NCBI GenBank assembly: GCA_002748415.1
Contig: PDSI01000140.1
Span: forward strand, 1-48,002
Direction of reading: 5' to 3'
Source: Micrococcales bacterium
GTDB taxonomy: Bacteria; Actinomycetota; Actinomycetes; Actinomycetales; CAWJMD01
DNA: 48,002 bases
Shown piece after piece: positions 8,019 through 18,861 of this stretch. Numbering within the stretch: position 1 is the stretch's first letter; each line of letters begins with the position of its first letter. Below the pieces are notes generated by a model. That model did not search any database, was not told the DNA's origin, and saw only the letters and a program-made list of their open reading frames with translations. The position numbers and the translations under genes are program-made.

Positions 8019-10034
8019 CTAGAACCGGCCCCCGGACCCGCCGCCGAACCCGCCACCACCGAAACTGCCCCCGGAGCCACCACCGAATCCGCCGCCGAAC
8101 CCGCCGCCGAATCCGCCGCTGAACCCGCCGCCTCGTCGGCCACCACTGCCGAACCCGTTCATGGCGGCCCCGATGATGACACTGAGTGGGTCGATGCCGC
8201 CACGCCGGTAGCCGCCACGGTAGTCGCCGAAACCACCGAATCCGCCGCCACGGTGCTGGTCCAAGTCCCGGTCGGCCAGATCGGTCGCTTCGCCGGCCAG
8301 TTGAGTGGCCCGGTTGGCCGCGGCCAGCGCGGCTTGCGGATCGTGCCCGGCCAAGGCCTGCGCATCGGCGAGTGCTCGTCTGGCCTCGTTCAACCGGGTG
8401 CGGGCCCTGGTCCCGACCGCCCCGCGATTGCGTGCGACGACGTCCTCGGCAGTTCTCAGTTCCCGTTGGGCGATGCTCACGGCCCGGCCGAGCTTGTCCA
8501 TCGCCTGGCCGGCGCGTTGTTGGGCCTGGTCGACGGCGGCCAGCGCGTCGTCCAGTTCGTTGTCGGCGGTCACCACGCGCTTGAGCGCGCCCACCGGGTC
8601 TGTGCTGCCGCTGGTGTGGGCGTAGGCCAACGCGGAGCGGGCTGCGGTCAGGGACGCGCCGAGCCGTTGCTGCATGGCTTCGTCCGCCTGGGCGAGTGCC
8701 GACACGTCGGCCTGCAACGCGGGCACCGCCTGGGTGAGATCGCCGGCCGCCTGGTCCAATTCGCCGCGCAGGTCCTCGACCCGGCTGATGATCTCCTCGA
8801 TCTGGCCCAGTGCCTCCTCGGCAGTGTGCAGGGCAAGGGCGCTCTGAGTACCCGAGGACGCGGCAGCCCGCTCGATGTGGCCGCGCGCGATGCCCAACCG
8901 CTCGGTGATCTCCTGGGTGGCATCGACCACCCGGGCCACCGCCCGCTCGGAGTACCGGGACTGCAACGCCTGGACGGTCGAACCCACCCGCGGCAGGGCG
9001 CCCTGAGCCTCTTCGGCCCGCTCCCGTAACTGCGGCAGCACCTGCCCGGCCCGTTTGCCCAAGTCACGCAACCTGGCGAAGTCCTCTTCCTGCTCGGCCA
9101 ACGCCGCTTCGGCCTCGGCGGCCCGTTGCAGGATCTCGCGCAGCATCTGCTCGCGCTGTGCCGGTGTCTCCGGGAACTCGTCGTCCAACTGCTGGCGCAC
9201 CTGGAAGGCGCGGTTCATCGACGCTTTCGCCTGATCCAACGCCGCGATATACGGGGCCACCGCCGCGTCCCCGAATTCGGCCTGGGCGAACTGGAGTTCG
9301 CGCGCGCTGGAACGCAGGTCCTCGTCCGCCGTGACCAGGGCGCGGCTGGCCTCGCTGTCCACCTCAGCCAGGCTCATCGCCTGCGGTGGGTGGCCCGGTG
9401 CCGGCGCAGAGCCGGTGTTCGCGCCGCCGGAGCGCCGCCGGGTGAGCACGAAAGCACCCGCCCCGATCGCGGTCACCACACCGGCGCCACCGAGAACCAG
9501 GGCCGCGGTGCTACCTACGCCGGAGGACCCGGATCCCGGCGACCGCGCACCGATGTTCTCGCGCAACCCATCGGCCAGCGCTTCGGCGGCACCGGCCCAG
9601 TCCTCGGTCTGCAGGTGGGACAGCATGTACTCGTCGGCCACCTCGCTGCGTTTCGAATCATCCAGTGGGAAACCCGTGCCGGCACCGACGAAGTACCTGC
9701 GGTCGGTGACCGCCACCGCGAGAATCGCGTTGTTGGAACCCATTCCGGACTGCTCGAACGTTCGCTCTACCCAGGTTTCCGGCTCCACTTCGCCGAAGGT
9801 GTCGACGAACAGGACATACAACGAGACGTGGTCTTCATCTCCCAGTTGCTGAATCGCCTCTTCGATGTTGTCTTCCTCGGAGGCGCTGAGAACGTTCGCG
9901 GTGTCCGTCACCGGACCAGGTAGGTTCATCGGGTCCTCGGCCATCGCGGCGGCCGGCGCCGCCGTGGTCACGGCAGCGGCAATCACCGCCGAGCCCAGCA
10001 CTCTCATCCCCCTGACCACAACGCATCCCCTCAT
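8019..10034 (-). CDS. Secreted TPM-domain protein, coiled coil, Gly tail
   Basis: A Sec signal peptide (about residues 1-32, cut after AMA) leads into a TPM domain (about 36-165), a fold found in extracytoplasmic proteins, some with phosphatase activity. A transmembrane helix follows at about 176-198, then some 370 residues of charged helical coiled coil rich in A, E, Q and R, and a C-terminal tail of about 70 residues of G and F repeats. 671 residues from ATG 10034, whose ATG overlaps the TGA of the upstream radical SAM gene. GTG 10019, with AGGGG upstream, is an equally good start, and ATG 10007 is possible. Topology suggests the TPM domain outside and the coiled coil inside, near PspA. Function unproven. 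Confidence 0.8.
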   Translation of the reverse strand: MRGCVVVRGMRVLGSAVIAAAVTTAAPAAAMAEDPMNLPGPVTDTANVLSASEEDNIEEAIQQLGDEDHVSLYVLFVDTFGEVEPETWVERTFEQSGMGSNNAILAVAVTDRRYFVGAGTGFPLDDSKRSEVADEYMLSHLQTEDWAGAAEALADGLRENIGARSPGSGSSGVGSTAALVLGGAGVVTAIGAGAFVLTRRRSGGANTGSAPAPGHPPQAMSLAEVDSEASRALVTADEDLRSSARELQFAQAEFGDAAVAPYIAALDQAKASMNRAFQVRQQLDDEFPETPAQREQMLREILQRAAEAEAALAEQEEDFARLRDLGKRAGQVLPQLRERAEEAQGALPRVGSTVQALQSRYSERAVARVVDATQEITERLGIARGHIERAAASSGTQSALALHTAEEALGQIEEIISRVEDLRGELDQAAGDLTQAVPALQADVSALAQADEAMQQRLGASLTAARSALAYAHTSGSTDPVGALKRVVTADNELDDALAAVDQAQQRAGQAMDKLGRAVSIAQRELRTAEDVVARNRGAVGTRARTRLNEARRALADAQALAGHDPQAALAAANRATQLAGEATDLADRDLDQHRGGGFGGFGDYRGGYRRGGIDPLSVIIGAAMNGFGSGGRRGGGFSGGFGGGFGGGFGGGSGGSFGGGGFGGGSGGRF
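8041..8140. repeat. Gly/Phe-coding repeat in TPM gene
   Basis: Run of 12-base imperfect units (CCGCCGAAYCCG type on the plus strand) encoding GGGF repeats at the C-terminus of the TPM protein. Such tracts are prone to length change. The edges are approximate. Confidence 0.7.
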
Positions 10035-12070
10035 CCGTCCGCCGCTAGTTGTGCGTCCAAACCCGCAGTGGCCACGCTCAGCGGAAGCAGCGTGCGCCCG
10101 GTGGGCCCGATCCGGTTGCCGGTGCCCATCCTGGGGCACACGCCACAGTCCGAACATGGTGTCCACCGGCAGTCCTCCACCTCGATCTCGCTCAGGGCAT
10201 CCTGCCAGTCTTCCCACAGCCATTGCTTGTCCAACCCGGAATCCAGATGGTCCCACGGCAGCACCTCGGAAAGCTCGCGTTCCCGGGTGGTGTACCAGTC
10301 CAGGTCCACCGGATGACCGGCCAGGACCTGCTGCGCGCAGTCGGCCCACCGTTGGAAGCTGAAATACTCACGCCAGCCGTCGAACCGGCCACCGGCACGC
10401 CAGACCGCTTCGATGACCGCGCCGACCCGCCGGTCGCCGCGGGACAACAGGCCTTCGACGATGCCTGGTTTGCCGTCGTGGTAGCGCATGCCGATGCTGC
10501 GGCCGAACTGCTTGTCGGCGCGGATGGCCGCTTTCAGTTCGGCCAGCCGGGCATCGGTGCTCTCATGATTCAGCTGAGCGGCCCACTGGAACGGGGTGTG
10601 CGGTTTCGGGACGAACCCTCCGATGCTGACGGTACAGCGAATATCCCTGTGCCCGGCCGCTTCTCGGCCGGCTTTGATGACGTGTCGGGCCATGTCGGCG
10701 ATCTGCAGCACGTCCTCGTCGGTCTCGGTCGGCAGCCCGCACATGAAGTACAGCTTCACCTGCCGCCACCCGTTGCCGAACGCGGCGGCGACGGTGGCGA
10801 TGAGGTCCTCCTCGCTGACCGTTTTGTTGATGACCTTGCGGATGCGTTCGCTGCCGCCCTCGGGGGCGAACGTGAGCCCGGACCGGCGCCCGCCGCGGGC
10901 CAGCTCTGCGGCCAGATCGACGTTGAAGGCGTCCACTCTGGTGGACGGCAGCGACAGCCCGACCTTGCGGCCCTCGTACCGGTCGGTGAGCTGCTTGCTC
11001 AGTGGGCCGATCTCCGAATGGTCGGCGCTGGACAGGCTGAGCAGACCGACTTCCTCGAAACCGGTTGCGGCCAGGCCTTTCTCTATCATCCGGCCGATGC
11101 CGTCAATGCTGCGCTCACGGACCGGACGGGTGATCATCCCAGCCTGGCAGAACCGGCATCCGCGGGTACACCCACGGAAGATCTCCAAACTCATCCGTTC
11201 GTGCACGGTCTCCGCCAGTGGGACCAGCGGTTGTTTGGGGTAGGGCCAGGCGTCCAGGTCCACGACGGTGTGCTTGGCAACCGTAGCGGGCGCGTCGGGG
11301 TGATTGGGGGTGACCGCCCGGATCTGGCCGAGGTTGGCGGCAGTCGTGTCCGGGTCGGCCGGGCGGTAGTACGTCACGTCGTAGAAGCCGGGCACGTACA
11401 CCCCGCCGGTGGCGGCCAGTCTGGCCAGCAGCCCGGTGCGCCCGCCGGGGCGGCCGTGCGCCTTCCAGTCCCGGCAGATGTCGGTGACCACCAGCACCGC
11501 TTGCTCACCGTCGCCGAGGATCGCCGCGTCGATGAAGTCGGCGATCGGCTCGGGGTTGAAGGATGCGTGGCCACCGGCCAGCACGATGGGGTGCTCGTCG
11601 GTGCGCTCGGCGGCGTGCAGCGGGATGCCGGCCAGGTCCAGGGCGGTGAGCAGATTCGTGTAGCCCAGTTCGGTGGCCAGCGACACCCCCAGAAAGTCGA
11701 AGTCGCCGACGGCGCGGTGCGCGTCCACGGTGAACTGGGGGACGCCGTGCCGGCGCATCAGCGCCTCCAGGTCCGGCCACACCGCATAGGCGCGTTCGGC
11801 CAGGGTGTCGGGGCGCTCGTTGAGGACTTCGTACAGGATCATGACGCCCTGGTTGGGCAGGCCCACCTCGTAGGCGTCCGGGTACATCAACACCCACCGC
11901 ACGGTGTGCTCGCCGGCCCCGTTCACCCGCGCGGCGTGCCAGTCCTTGACGCACGCGTTCACCTCCCCGCCCACGTACTGGATGGGCTTGCCGACCATGG
12001 CCAGCAGCGGCTCCAGAGCCGCGAAGACACTGTCGCCGGCACGGCGACGGGTGGCATGCAGCACGGTCAT
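10031..12070 (-). CDS. B12-binding/radical SAM protein (TIGR03960 type)
   Basis: Uncharacterised radical SAM enzyme of a family widespread in bacteria. 679 residues. The N-terminal half is B12-binding-like (HASFNPEPIADFIDAAILGD near 168-187). The radical SAM core has FRGCTRGCRFCQAG, where Cys 301, 305 and 308 would bind the 4Fe-4S cluster. The C-terminal end holds a further Cys-rich segment (CRWTPCSDCGVCPRMG). GGAGG lies nine bases before ATG 12070. Its stop overlaps the start of the TPM gene by ATGA. The DUF2344 protein encoded downstream is its usual partner. Role not established; tRNA or ribosome modification has been suggested only by context. Confidence 0.9.
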   Translation of the reverse strand: MTVLHATRRRAGDSVFAALEPLLAMVGKPIQYVGGEVNACVKDWHAARVNGAGEHTVRWVLMYPDAYEVGLPNQGVMILYEVLNERPDTLAERAYAVWPDLEALMRRHGVPQFTVDAHRAVGDFDFLGVSLATELGYTNLLTALDLAGIPLHAAERTDEHPIVLAGGHASFNPEPIADFIDAAILGDGEQAVLVVTDICRDWKAHGRPGGRTGLLARLAATGGVYVPGFYDVTYYRPADPDTTAANLGQIRAVTPNHPDAPATVAKHTVVDLDAWPYPKQPLVPLAETVHERMSLEIFRGCTRGCRFCQAGMITRPVRERSIDGIGRMIEKGLAATGFEEVGLLSLSSADHSEIGPLSKQLTDRYEGRKVGLSLPSTRVDAFNVDLAAELARGGRRSGLTFAPEGGSERIRKVINKTVSEEDLIATVAAAFGNGWRQVKLYFMCGLPTETDEDVLQIADMARHVIKAGREAAGHRDIRCTVSIGGFVPKPHTPFQWAAQLNHESTDARLAELKAAIRADKQFGRSIGMRYHDGKPGIVEGLLSRGDRRVGAVIEAVWRAGGRFDGWREYFSFQRWADCAQQVLAGHPVDLDWYTTRERELSEVLPWDHLDSGLDKQWLWEDWQDALSEIEVEDCRWTPCSDCGVCPRMGTGNRIGPTGRTLLPLSVATAGLDAQLAADG

Positions 12071-12195
12071 CGGGGGCGGCCTCCAGTGGGCGGAATCTCC
12101 TCGTCAATCGCCCATGGTAGGCGTTGCGGCCACGACCGGCTTCTCGTGTGGCCGAACGCCTGGCGGGGCGCGGTGCCGGACCTCGGGCGCTGGCC

Positions 12196-12636
12196 CTACC
12201 GAGCGGCCGCCAGGTCCGGGAACCACAACGCGATCTCGCGTTCCGCCGACTGCGGCGAATCCGAGCCGTGTACGACGTTCTCGGTGGAGCCCAGCCCGAA
12301 GTCGCGGCCCAGGTCGCCGCGGATGGTGCCCGGCGCGGCCTTGGTGGGGTCGGTGGCCCCGGCCAGGGACCTGAACCCGGCGACGCACTGGTTGCCCTCG
12401 ATGACCACCGCCAGTACCGGACCGGACCTCATGAACTGTTTCAACGCCGGGTAGAACGGCTTGTCGATGTGATCGGCGTAGTGTCCGGCGAGCAGCTCGT
12501 CGGTGGTCTCCCGTAACTGGACGGCTACCAACGTGTAGCCCTTGCGCTCGATCCTGCGCAGCACCTCTCCGCACTGGCCTCGCCGGACACCGTCCGGCTT
12601 GACGAGCACCAGGCTTCTTTCCACCGCGTCGCTCAC
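12196..12636 (-). CDS. ndk: Nucleoside diphosphate kinase
   Basis: Transfers the gamma phosphate from ATP to other nucleoside diphosphates through a phosphohistidine. 146 residues with SLVLVKPDGVRRG near the N-terminus and NVVHGSDSPQSAEREI, where His 123 is the catalytic residue. I chose GTG 12636, giving MSDAVERSLVLVKPDG, because AAGGAA lies eight bases upstream. An in-frame ATG at 12738 would add 34 unconserved residues. Cysteines at about 22 and 84 are additional. Same strand as DUF4233 and folC, the usual actinobacterial folC-DUF4233-ndk order, but a 201-base gap separates it from DUF4233. Confidence 0.96.
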   Translation of the reverse strand: MSDAVERSLVLVKPDGVRRGQCGEVLRRIERKGYTLVAVQLRETTDELLAGHYADHIDKPFYPALKQFMRSGPVLAVVIEGNQCVAGFRSLAGATDPTKAAPGTIRGDLGRDFGLGSTENVVHGSDSPQSAEREIALWFPDLAAAR

Positions 12637-12837
12637 CCTGTATTCCTTTCTACGTACCTCACACGGCCACCGCCACCCGGCGACGGCTCCCGTAGAGTTC
12701 TCCCCGAAGTTGCCGCCGTTGTCAAAACGACGTGGCAAGCCCGCACCTCAGCCACCCTGCGTCACATCGGGACTCGCCGTCCGTAACCGCCGTCGGCGGG
12801 CGGTGCCGGCCCGGACGTCCATGAGGCTCACCCGGCA

Positions 12838-13212
12838 TCACGGCGCGGGCGGAGCCGAAGGGCCGGGTGTGGTGTCGACGTGGTGGCCGGCCCGGACCAT
12901 CCACCAGGTCAGCGCCACGAAAACGGCGCCGACCCACACCATCGCCGGGACCACGAGCGCGGTGGCCAACAACACCACCTGCAACACGCCGACCACGACC
13001 AGCCCGCCGGGCCGGCGGACCAGTGCGGCTCCGAGCACGAAAGCCAGACACACCAGCGCGCCACCGGCCAGCGCGGTGGTGCTCGACAGCCCGGACAGCC
13101 GGGAGGCGACCAGGGTGGCGAACAGGACGACGAACGCCTCCAGGATGAGCGCGGTGGCGCCCAGCCGGGCCGTCATCGGGCCAGGCCGGGCGGACAGGGA
13201 CGGGCCGGTCAC
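12838..13212 (-). CDS. DUF4233 small membrane protein
   Basis: 124-residue protein with four predicted membrane helices (roughly residues 18-38, 46-64, 68-88 and 92-108) and a short polar C-terminus rich in proline. Function unknown. The assignment rests on length, hydrophobic pattern and position: DUF4233 genes lie between folC and ndk across actinobacteria. The GTG start at 13212 follows the folC stop by a single base, so translation is probably coupled. An internal ATG at 13176 is a possible alternative start. Confidence 0.85.
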   Translation of the reverse strand: MTGPSLSARPGPMTARLGATALILEAFVVLFATLVASRLSGLSSTTALAGGALVCLAFVLGAALVRRPGGLVVVGVLQVVLLATALVVPAMVWVGAVFVALTWWMVRAGHHVDTTPGPSAPPAP

Positions 13213-13213
13213 C

Positions 13214-14665
13214 TCAGCACTCGGTCAGGTCGATGACGTCCTCGCCCAACTCCGCGGCGAGGTCGATGTCCACGGCGCGCACCGAGTCGTCCACCGGGTC
13301 CACGGGCGCGGCCCGCAACAGCACTCGCGCCTGCCCCGCCACTGTCACCGACCCGGTGACCAGCACCCCGCTGCCGTGTCCGCCCGCCGCCTCGGCCCGG
13401 TCCACGGCCACCTGGATGGCGTCGTCCAGGCGCGGCACCTCGTGGACCCTGTCCTCCCCGAACACCTGCCTGGCCAGCCCGGCCAGTTCCGGCACCGGGA
13501 CGGCCCGGGGTGAACCGGAGGCGGTGATCACGACTTCGGCCAGCGTGGGTTCCAGTTCGGCCAGCATTGCCTCGGCCGGTTTGCCGGCCAGGATGCCGAC
13601 CACGCCCACGATGCGCTGCAGGTCGGTGCTCTCGGTGAGCGCGGCGACGGTGGCCTGGACTCCGGCGGTGTTGTGGGCTGCGTCGAGGAAAACTGCCGGC
13701 GAGGTCCGGACCAGCTCCAACCGCCCCGGGACCGTCACGGACTCCATTGCCATGGAAAGGATTTCACCACTGATGGGACGGCACCCGCCACCGAGGAACG
13801 CCTCGACCGCGGCGACCGCGGTGGCCGCATTGTGGGCCTGGTGCCGCCCGTGCAGCGGCAGGTAGACGCCGGTGTAGGTCGCTGCCCGGCCCCGCACCGT
13901 GACGGTCTGGCCGCCTACGGCGATCTGCCGGTGTTCCAGTGCGTAGTCGATGCCTTCGACGGCCAGGGTGGCGTTGAGATCGCTGGCCTTGCGGGTCAGC
14001 ACCTGCAGGGCGTCGGCCGGCTGCGCGGCCAGCACGATCTGGCTGTCCTCGCGGAAGATGCCGGCCTTCTCGGCGGCGATCTCGGCGACCGTGCCCCCGA
14101 GCATCTCGGTGTGGTCCAGGCTGATCGGCGTCACCACCGACACCGCCGCGTCGGCGACGTTGGTGGCGTCCCACTGCCCACCCAGCCCTACTTCCACGAC
14201 GGCCACGTCGACGGGTGCGTCGGCGAAGATCACGTACGCCATGGCCGTCAACACTTCGAAGTAGGTCATCGGGGACCCGCCCTCCTTGGCGAGTCTGCCG
14301 TCGACCATCGCCACCATGGTGGCGATCTCCTCCCAGGTATCGGCGAAGTCCTGGGCGCTGACCGGGGATCCGTCGACGCTGATGCGTTCGGTGACCTGCT
14401 GGAGGTGTGGGCTGGTGTAGCGGCCGGTCCGCAAGTTGTGCTCGCGCAACATGCGCTCGACCATCCTGGCCACCGAGGTCTTACCGTTGGTACCGGTGAT
14501 CAGGATGACCGGGTAAGCCCGGTGTGGGTCGCCGAGAATCTCCAGCAGGATCCGCATCGGACCCAGCCTGGGCTGCATGTCCGACTCCGGCGCCCGGGCC
14601 AACAGCTCCGCGTAGACCGGGCCGGCCACATCGGCGGCGGCCGGTCGCGCAGGCTTCTCTGACAC
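13214..14665 (-). CDS. folC: Folylpolyglutamate/dihydrofolate synthase
   Basis: Mur-ligase-family enzyme that adds glutamate to folates and may also make dihydrofolate from dihydropteroate. 483 residues. The P-loop ITGTNGKTSVAR lies near 56-67, LGGQWDATNVADA and SLDHTEMLGGTV are in the ATPase part, and VFLDAAHNTAGVQA is in the C-terminal domain. I chose GTG 14665 (MSEKPARPAAADV) because a TACAGT box lies exactly seven bases upstream, the leaderless pattern. ATG 14671, two codons upstream, is the alternative and has no clear ribosome binding site. The longer reading frame to 15445 runs through the divergent HAD gene and is rejected. Confidence 0.93.
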   Translation of the reverse strand: MSEKPARPAAADVAGPVYAELLARAPESDMQPRLGPMRILLEILGDPHRAYPVILITGTNGKTSVARMVERMLREHNLRTGRYTSPHLQQVTERISVDGSPVSAQDFADTWEEIATMVAMVDGRLAKEGGSPMTYFEVLTAMAYVIFADAPVDVAVVEVGLGGQWDATNVADAAVSVVTPISLDHTEMLGGTVAEIAAEKAGIFREDSQIVLAAQPADALQVLTRKASDLNATLAVEGIDYALEHRQIAVGGQTVTVRGRAATYTGVYLPLHGRHQAHNAATAVAAVEAFLGGGCRPISGEILSMAMESVTVPGRLELVRTSPAVFLDAAHNTAGVQATVAALTESTDLQRIVGVVGILAGKPAEAMLAELEPTLAEVVITASGSPRAVPVPELAGLARQVFGEDRVHEVPRLDDAIQVAVDRAEAAGGHGSGVLVTGSVTVAGQARVLLRAAPVDPVDDSVRAVDIDLAAELGEDVIDLTEC

Positions 14666-14672
14666 ACGCATC

Positions 14673-14678
14673 ACTGTA
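14673..14678 (-). promoter_or_regulatory. -10 element of folC (leaderless)
   Basis: TACAGT on the minus strand, seven bases before GTG 14665. No -35 similarity is seen. Confidence 0.5.
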
Positions 14679-14727
14679 GCGCCGGGGCGCCGCATCGGCT
14701 CGCACCCGCGCCGCACCGGCGTCAGGC

Positions 14728-14733
14728 TACCGT
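14728..14733 (+). promoter_or_regulatory. -10 element of HAD gene (leaderless)
   Basis: TACCGT, seven bases before ATG 14741. This would place the transcription start at the ATG. No clear -35. Confidence 0.45.
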
Positions 14734-14740
14734 GGGTGGC

Positions 14741-17958
<3,218 letters not shown>

Positions 17959-17977
17959 GTGATGGCAGGCTAGTCTT

Positions 17978-17998
17978 ATCGGCGGCCGGGCCGCCGAT
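17978..17998 (-). terminator. Hairpin after the 253-residue gene
   Basis: Perfect 21-base palindrome: ATCGGCGG, CCGGG, CCGCCGAT. It lies 18 bases after the stop of the upstream gene (18017) and ahead of the katG promoter, so it probably ends that transcript. Confidence 0.6.
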
Positions 17999-18016
17999 GA
18001 CGACCGCACGCTGCGG

Positions 18017-18778
18017 TCACGAGTTGGCCGAACGCCACCAGGCATGGTGGTGACTGCGCAACTCCGAGTGGCTCGGCATCGGGTAGAACGCCAGGTCGCG
18101 GCCGTTGCCCACGTAGAACCCGCCCTGCACCATCCGGTACGGAAAGTCCATCGCGTGGACCCGGTGCACCAGCTTGGTGTGCTTGTCGGCGTCGGTCACA
18201 TGCAGCAGCGCCTCCCGCAGGTGGTGAATGAAGTCGTAGGGAAGATCGCCGATCTGCCCCGCCTGGGGATTGGTGGCCAGGGCACCCAATCCCAGTTCCA
18301 CGAAGCACAGCGCGGGAAACGCGATCAGCTTCTCCGGTTCGTAGACCGTCTTGGCGTAGAACTGCTGCGGGGCCAACGAGCTGGCCACCAGAGAGTTGCT
18401 GGGCGCGAAGTCGTGGTAGAGGTGCAAACCGTCGGCCGGGGGTGGCACCGCGTCGGCCGGTTCCAGGCCGAGCGTGTGCCCGTAGGAGGTGGCCAGGTAG
18501 AGCTTGCGCAACGCCGAGACGGGCAGGTGCTCCAGCACCCGGTAGACCGACACGTACACCGAGTTCTTCGGTTTACCGTCCGGGTGCGGCACGCACCGGG
18601 CCAGTGCTTCGTCGATGTCGAAGTACGGATCCCGGAAGTCCGGATCTACCTCGAAGAACACCGCCTGGCCCTTGGACTTGTACTGGTGCCCGGTGGCGTA
18701 GTACTGACCGAACTCCTCCGGCTCCAGGCCGGAGACGACGAGTGCCTCGGGGATCAAGGAGAAATACACGTGGGACAT
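18017..18778 (-). CDS. Unrecognised 253-residue protein
   Basis: I do not recognise this family. It looks like a real gene: ATG 18778 has GAAAGG about nine bases upstream, codon use matches the neighbours, and a hairpin follows the stop. The protein is soluble, without signal peptide or membrane helices, and rich in aromatic residues and histidine (HLYHDF, DFIHHLREALLHV, and SHHHAWW near the C-terminus). The acidic cluster FFEVDPDFRDPYFDIDEAL lies at about 42-60. No catalytic motif can be named. It sits between katG and ileS on the same strand, with 83 bases to the ileS end side, so no operon partner is evident. Confidence refers to it being a gene, not to function. Confidence 0.75.
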   Translation of the reverse strand: MSHVYFSLIPEALVVSGLEPEEFGQYYATGHQYKSKGQAVFFEVDPDFRDPYFDIDEALARCVPHPDGKPKNSVYVSVYRVLEHLPVSALRKLYLATSYGHTLGLEPADAVPPPADGLHLYHDFAPSNSLVASSLAPQQFYAKTVYEPEKLIAFPALCFVELGLGALATNPQAGQIGDLPYDFIHHLREALLHVTDADKHTKLVHRVHAMDFPYRMVQGGFYVGNGRDLAFYPMPSHSELRSHHHAWWRSANS

Positions 18779-18861
18779 CTGTCGCACCTTTCGTCGTGGC
18801 TGAGCCGGTTGCCCTCGACCCAAGTCTGCCGTGCGGTGAGGCTGATCGCCCGTCTCACCCG

